Assembly: GCA_946616295.1 (NCBI GenBank)
Contig: CAMOIU010000046.1
Span: forward strand, 1-25,100
Reading direction: 5' to 3'
DNA length: 25,100 nucleotides
Origin: CAG-791 sp002392385
GTDB lineage: Bacteria; Bacillota; Clostridia; Lachnospirales; Lachnospiraceae
The notes under the pieces were generated by a model. That model ran no database searches. It was not told the DNA's origin and saw nothing but the letters and a program-made list of their open reading frames with translations. Below are positions 21,995 to 25,100 of this stretch, piece after piece. How positions within the stretch are numbered: the first letter of the stretch is position 1; the number at the start of each line of letters is the position of its first letter. The translations under genes were made by a program, and so were the position numbers.

Positions 21995-22993
21995 TTATTT
22001 TCTCCCCACGACGCAGCGCCACTCGCCCTGGGCCGTGACAGACTCCACTGTGAGGCCTGCCTGCCGCATGGCGTCAGCCACCATCTCTTCCTTGCCCTCC
22101 AGAATACCGGAGGTGATCAGATAAGCCCCCTTCTTCATACAGGGAACGACCGCCGGTGTCATGGGCACCAGGACCTCCGCCAGAATATTGGCGGCGACGA
22201 TATCGTACCGGTCTGTGCCGACCCGGGCCTTCACGGCCGGATCGTCGATCAGGTTGCCCAGAATGATCTCCATCCGGGAAGGATCCACACCGTTGGCCTC
22301 CAGATTGTCCAGCACCGCCGGCGGCGCGCAGGGATCCAGATCCGTGCCCACAGCCTCTCCGGCGCCCAGCAGGAGGGCCAGGATCGCCAGGATACCGCTG
22401 CCGGTCCCCACATCCAGGATCCTGCACCCGGGCGTCAGCACCTTGCGGATCTGACGGATGCAGAGCTGGGTCGTCTCATGCATGCCGGTGCCGAAGGCTG
22501 TCCCCGGATCGATATGGAAGGTCAGCGAAGGCTGATAGCCGTCCTCCGTCTCCGGCTGCTCCCAGGAGGGGATCACCAGAATATCGTCGATCCTGAACTG
22601 GTGGAAATACTGCTTCCAGTTGTTGATCCAGTCGACGTCCTCCGTCTCTTCCACGGTGATGGTGCCCTCGCCGAGAACATCACAATAAGGACGCAGGGAG
22701 GCGATCACTCCCTCCATGCGTCTCACCATCTCCTCCGGCGTGCAGGGCTCAGCACCCTCCTCCGTCACCAGCAGGCCGTCTTCATTTTCTTCCACAAAAA
22801 AGCTGAGGACGGCGCTGCCGTCGTCCTCACCGCTCTCGGGAAGGATATCTACAAACATCTGCTCCTTTTCAGAAGCTGTCAGCGGCACATGATCCTCGAT
22901 CTGGGCGCCGCACAGGCCTATGTCCTGCATGGCGCTGACCAGGATGTCCTCCGCCTCCGCGCGGGTCCTGACCCGCAGGCGCATCCATTTCAT
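21995..22993 (-). CDS. prmA: PrmA, ribosomal protein L11 methyltransferase
   Basis: A 332-residue Rossmann-fold methyltransferase that trimethylates L11. The N-terminal ferredoxin-like domain (residues ~1-110) recognises L11. The SAM motif ILDVGTGSGILAI starts at residue 192, and the acidic end of strand 2 is TDLDP; NILAEVLVPM (motif IV) and the final GEWRCVVGRK are family hallmarks. It lies 27 bases after dnaJ and 18 before rsmE. dnaJ-prmA-rsmE is a common Clostridia arrangement. Confidence 0.95.
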   Translation of the reverse strand: MKWMRLRVRTRAEAEDILVSAMQDIGLCGAQIEDHVPLTASEKEQMFVDILPESGEDDGSAVLSFFVEENEDGLLVTEEGAEPCTPEEMVRRMEGVIASLRPYCDVLGEGTITVEETEDVDWINNWKQYFHQFRIDDILVIPSWEQPETEDGYQPSLTFHIDPGTAFGTGMHETTQLCIRQIRKVLTPGCRILDVGTGSGILAILALLLGAGEAVGTDLDPCAPPAVLDNLEANGVDPSRMEIILGNLIDDPAVKARVGTDRYDIVAANILAEVLVPMTPAVVPCMKKGAYLITSGILEGKEEMVADAMRQAGLTVESVTAQGEWRCVVGRK

Positions 22994-23020
22994 AGTGTTC
23001 CCTGTCCCCGGAGGCGCCGG

Positions 23021-24181
23021 TCAGCGTCTCCAGAATCCCTTCTTCTTGTCCTTACTGTCGTCGTTCTTTTCTACCCGCTCTGCCTCGCTGAGGGTATCGC
23101 CCGTCATGGCGTCGAACTGCCTGAGCAGGTCCTTGGCCTCCTTGCTCAGCCTGGTGGGCACGTCCACCACGAAGGTCACATACTGATCTCCGCGCACGCT
23201 GCTGCCCCGGCCGGCGGGCACGCCCTTGCCCCGCAGACGGATCCTGGTGCCGGTCTGTGTCCCGGCCTTGAGGTCGGATACCACCTTGCCGTCCACCGTA
23301 TCGATCACCACGCTGCCGCCCAGCGCTGCCTGGGCAAAAGAGATATGCACCGTGGAGAAGATATTGTAATCCTCCCGCTCAAAGACGGGATGGGGAGAAA
23401 CGATGACCTCCACCAGCAGATCACCCCTGGGGCCGCCGCCCGTGCCGGGCTCGCCCTTCTCACGCAGACGGATGCTCTGGCCGTTGAAAATGCCGGCAGG
23501 TATAGAGACGGATAATGTCTTGCGGTTGGTGATATAACCGGTACCGCCGCAGTCCGGGCACTTGTCCTCGATGATCTTGCCGGTGCCGCCGCAGTCCGGG
23601 CAGGACTGCACATTGCGGACGGTCCCGAAGAAGGACTGCTGCGTGAAGACCACCTGGCCCCGGCCGCCGCACTTGGGGCACATCTTGGGGCTGGTGCCGG
23701 GCTTGCACCCGCTGCCGCCGCACTTGGGGCAGGGATCCTTGAGATTCAGCGTGATCTCCTTGTCCACGCCGAAGATCGATTCCATGAAGCTGATCCGCAC
23801 ACTGATGCGCAGATTCGCGCCCTTCATGGGACCGCCCTGGGCGCCTCTGGCACGGCCGCCCCCGAACATATCCCCGAAAATGCCTCCGAAAATGTCCGAG
23901 AAGTCCGCACTGTTGAAATCAAATCCGCCCGCGCCGAAGCCCTGACTGCCGTCAAAGGCCGCGTGTCCGAACTGATCGTACTGCCTCCTCTTGTCAGCAT
24001 CGCTGAGCACGGCAAAAGCCTCGGAAGCCTCCTTGAACTTGGCCTCCGCCTCCTTGTCGCCGGGGTTCACGTCCGGGTGATATTTCTTGGCCAGTTTCCT
24101 GTAGGCCTTCTTGATCTCATCCTCCGAAGCCGTTTTCGCGACACCGAGGACCTCATAATAATCCCGTTTCTTTTCTGCCAT
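23021..24181 (-). CDS. dnaJ: DnaJ (Hsp40) co-chaperone
   Basis: A 386-residue type I DnaJ that stimulates DnaK ATPase and binds unfolded clients. In order: J domain (residues ~6-70) with HPD at 35-37; a Gly/Phe-rich linker (~75-125); a zinc domain with four CxxCxGxG repeats (Cys pairs 151/154, 168/171, 194/197, 208/211); and the C-terminal client-binding and dimer domains. The ATG has only a weak Shine-Dalgarno. Instead of tight coupling to dnaK, it is separated by 344 bases of structured DNA, so DnaJ output may be set by that region or by its own promoter. Confidence 0.97.
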   Translation of the reverse strand: MAEKKRDYYEVLGVAKTASEDEIKKAYRKLAKKYHPDVNPGDKEAEAKFKEASEAFAVLSDADKRRQYDQFGHAAFDGSQGFGAGGFDFNSADFSDIFGGIFGDMFGGGRARGAQGGPMKGANLRISVRISFMESIFGVDKEITLNLKDPCPKCGGSGCKPGTSPKMCPKCGGRGQVVFTQQSFFGTVRNVQSCPDCGGTGKIIEDKCPDCGGTGYITNRKTLSVSIPAGIFNGQSIRLREKGEPGTGGGPRGDLLVEVIVSPHPVFEREDYNIFSTVHISFAQAALGGSVVIDTVDGKVVSDLKAGTQTGTRIRLRGKGVPAGRGSSVRGDQYVTFVVDVPTRLSKEAKDLLRQFDAMTGDTLSEAERVEKNDDSKDKKKGFWRR

Positions 24182-24290
24182 TTCTCAGTTCTCTTATTCA
24201 CTGCGGCTGCCCAGACCGCATACACAGCCTGGGCACCCCATACTTATTATCGGTATCTTCGATATCTTATTATCATTACATGTGTAGTGA
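24182..24290 (-). other. Structured dnaJ leader region
   Basis: The stretch just before dnaJ holds several short inverted repeats: GGTATC/GATATC (24252-24257, 24261-24266), GCCCAG/CTGGGC (24209-24214, 24229-24234) and TGCGG/CCGCA (24202-24206, 24216-24220). The last two overlap and cannot form together. A possible minus-strand promoter, TTGTCA with TAAGAT at 18 bases, lies just upstream (about 24263-24292). All are suggestive only. Confidence 0.35.
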
Positions 24291-24361
24291 CAAGTCGGCG
24301 TCCAATGGCGCCGACTTGCGACAGAGGGCTCAAAATGAGGAACTGCCTCCGGCGCCCTCTG
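24291..24361. repeat. Repeat unit 1 (dnaJ-proximal)
   Basis: First hairpin: CAAGTCGGCG (24291-24300), loop TCCAATGG, CGCCGACTTG (24309-24318). Second hairpin: CAGAGGGC (24322-24329) with GCCCTCTG (24354-24361); its loop starts TCAAAATGAG, giving an inner CTCA-AAA-TGAG mini-stem, and also holds GAGG/CCTC. Confidence 0.8.
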
Positions 24362-24368
24362 TTGGTGA

Positions 24369-24440
24369 CAGGTTGGCGTCCAATGGCGCCAACCTGCACT
24401 AGTTGGCTCACAGTGAATCAATAAACTAAAGCGCCAATGC
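24369..24440. repeat. Repeat unit 2 (middle)
   Basis: First hairpin: CAGGTTGGCG (24369-24378), the same loop TCCAATGG, CGCCAACCTG (24387-24396). Relative to unit 1 it has two substitutions in each arm, and both pairs still match. Second element: CTAGTTGGC (24399-24407) to GCGCCAATGC (24431-24440), with only TTGGC/GCCAA still paired, so this copy's second stem is decayed. Confidence 0.8.
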
Positions 24441-24460
24441 GGCCTGCCACAACGTGCCGA

Positions 24461-24524
24461 CACCTTGCGCAGCAAGGTGCGCTAGTTGGCTCACTATGAG
24501 TCAACAACTTGAAGCGCCAACTAG
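24461..24524. repeat. Repeat unit 3 (dnaK-proximal)
   Basis: First hairpin is of a different sequence: CACCTTGC (24461-24468), loop GCA, GCAAGGTG (24472-24479). Second hairpin: CTAGTTGGC (24482-24490) with GCCAACTAG (24516-24524), nine perfect pairs around a 25-base loop containing CTCA-CTA-TGAG. The loop is a near-direct repeat of unit 2. Confidence 0.8.
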
Positions 24525-24525
24525 T

Positions 24526-25100
24526 TTATACCTCCCGGTAATCGCCGTCAACCACATCGTCGTCGTGACCCTGCTGGCCGCCCTGGCCGCCGAAGCCGCC
24601 CATGTCAGGGCCTGCTCCCTGTGCGCCGGTGCCCTGGTACATCTGGGCGAACAGAGCCTGCGCGTCGTTCATCAGCTTCTCGCGGCCGCTCTTGAGAGCT
24701 TCCACATCGGCGTCGCTGATGTCGGACATGTTCTGGGTGCGATCCAGGACCGCCTTCAGGTCGGCGATATCCTGCTCCACGGTGCTCTTCTGGGAAGCGC
24801 CCAGCTTGTCGCCGGCTTCCTTCATGGCCTTCTCGGTCTGGAAGACGATGGAATCCGCTTCGTTTCTGGCGTCGACGGCCTCCTTGCGGCGTCTGTCCTC
24901 CGCCTCATACTGGGCGGCTTCCTTGACGGCACGATCGATCTCCTCGTCGGACATGTTGGAACCGGCGGTGATGGTGATGTGCTGCTCCTTGCCGGTGCCC
25001 AGGTCCTTGGCGGAGACGTTCACGATGCCGTTGGCGTCGATATCAAAGGTGACCTCGATCTGCGGGACGCCGCGGCGGGCCGGGGCGATGCCGTCCAGGT
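24526..25100 (-). CDS. dnaK: DnaK (Hsp70) chaperone, C-terminal part, truncated by the window edge
   Basis: About 191 residues of the C-terminus of DnaK; the ATPase domain and start lie beyond 25100. The visible part covers the end of the substrate-binding beta-sandwich (DGIAPARRGVPQIEVTFDID and ANGIVNVSAKDLGTGKEQ) and the helical lid (SDEEIDRAVKEAAQYEAED..VDARNEADSIVFQTEKAM). It finishes with a Gly/Gln-rich disordered tail, GFGGQGGQQG, and an acidic end. The frame is open to the edge, so codons before Met 25023 belong to the gene. It is read in the same direction as dnaJ, prmA, rsmE, the desulfurase and thiI. hrcA and grpE, usually upstream of dnaK in Clostridia, would lie off the right edge. 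Confidence 0.97.
   Translation of the reverse strand, partial: LDGIAPARRGVPQIEVTFDIDANGIVNVSAKDLGTGKEQHITITAGSNMSDEEIDRAVKEAAQYEAEDRRRKEAVDARNEADSIVFQTEKAMKEAGDKLGASQKSTVEQDIADLKAVLDRTQNMSDISDADVEALKSGREKLMNDAQALFAQMYQGTGAQGAGPDMGGFGGQGGQQGHDDDVVDGDYREV

Larger units (their letters stand above)
24286..24524. repeat. Three-unit tandem hairpin repeat filling the dnaK-dnaJ gap
   Basis: Almost the whole gap after dnaK consists of three tandem units, each made of a short hairpin and then a second hairpin with a longer loop. Unit starts are at 24291, 24369 and 24461 (spacing 78 and 92). The second hairpins share GGCTCA on the left arm and GCGCC on the right, and their stems change in a paired way. 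The array starts one base after the dnaK stop on the minus strand and stops about 105 bases before dnaJ. No open frame of note lies within. It is not a CRISPR array, as the units carry no unique spacers. The likeliest readings are a REP/MITE-like intergenic element or an RNA that sets dnaJ expression. Confidence 0.8.

Noticed and set aside
20225..23515. A plus-strand open frame of over 1,000 codons
   Set aside because: It runs antisense through the desulfurase, rsmE, prmA and dnaJ genes, has no recognisable domain and is rich in Arg, Gly, His and Asp as expected from reading GC-rich genes in reverse. All four minus-strand genes are clear, so this is a shadow.
24286..24524. CRISPR array
   Set aside because: Units are hairpin pairs of 78 and 92 bases with no unique spacers, the stems vary while loops stay fixed, and no cas gene is nearby.

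Overview
The window reads as chromosomal DNA of a GC-rich, low-oxygen Gram-positive bacterium of the class Clostridia, probably Lachnospiraceae or a close relative. This is inferred from the ireB-ruvX-DUF1292 cluster, RNase J, a reverse rubrerythrin, an orphan AmrS radical SAM enzyme, Bacillus-type sigma-A promoters, strong Shine-Dalgarno sites and a lipobox lipoprotein. I see no transposase, integrase, phage gene or CRISPR array. Nearly all of it is housekeeping DNA with a few small accessory operons.

Layout. (1) 1-3.5 kb is accessory: a plus-strand terminator of a gene off the left edge, a reverse rubrerythrin (-), a two-gene operon of an AbrB-like regulator and an MGT-type glycosyltransferase (-), a small cystatin-motif protein that looks 5'-damaged (-), a DUF4829-like lipoprotein (+) and tRNA-Gln(CTG) (-). 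(2) 3.75-4.8 kb is a DUF917 protein (+), separated by a bidirectional terminator from (3) 4.9-12.4 kb, a long minus-strand block read ireB-ruvX-DUF1292-RNase J-MltG-like-U32-trkA-trkH. Several starts and stops there overlap by 4-8 bases. (4) 12.4-14.8 kb is a divergent plus-strand operon SPFH protein-ribbon-helix-helix protein-CPBP protease. (5) 14.8-18.3 kb, minus strand, holds AmrS, an acetylesterase-like lipase and the tRNA methylthiotransferase MtaB. (6) 18.4 kb (+) is a small HPr-like protein without the PTS histidine. (7) 18.7-25.1 kb, minus strand, is dnaK (partial)-dnaJ-prmA-rsmE-cysteine desulfurase-thiI.

How the genes fit together. The dnaK-to-thiI block couples protein folding (DnaK/DnaJ), ribosome and rRNA methylation (PrmA, RsmE) and tRNA 4-thiouridine synthesis (a NifZ/IscS-type desulfurase feeding ThiI). 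The ireB-to-trkH block joins a kinase-substrate regulator, RuvX, RNA decay, an envelope protein, a U32 tRNA-modification-type enzyme and K+ uptake. The accessory operons carry dyad symmetry on their promoters, consistent with autoregulation by the small DNA-binding protein each encodes.

The most unusual signal is non-coding. The 344-base gap between dnaK and dnaJ holds three tandem two-hairpin units whose stems differ between copies by compensating base changes. Other points worth a look are the dyad-covered promoters of the AbrB/glycosyltransferase and SPFH operons, the Crh-like HPr, the cystatin-motif protein with an in-frame TGA, a catalytic-domain-less MltG-like protein, and RNase J with a TTG start. 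All statements come from reading the sequence; no database search was run.
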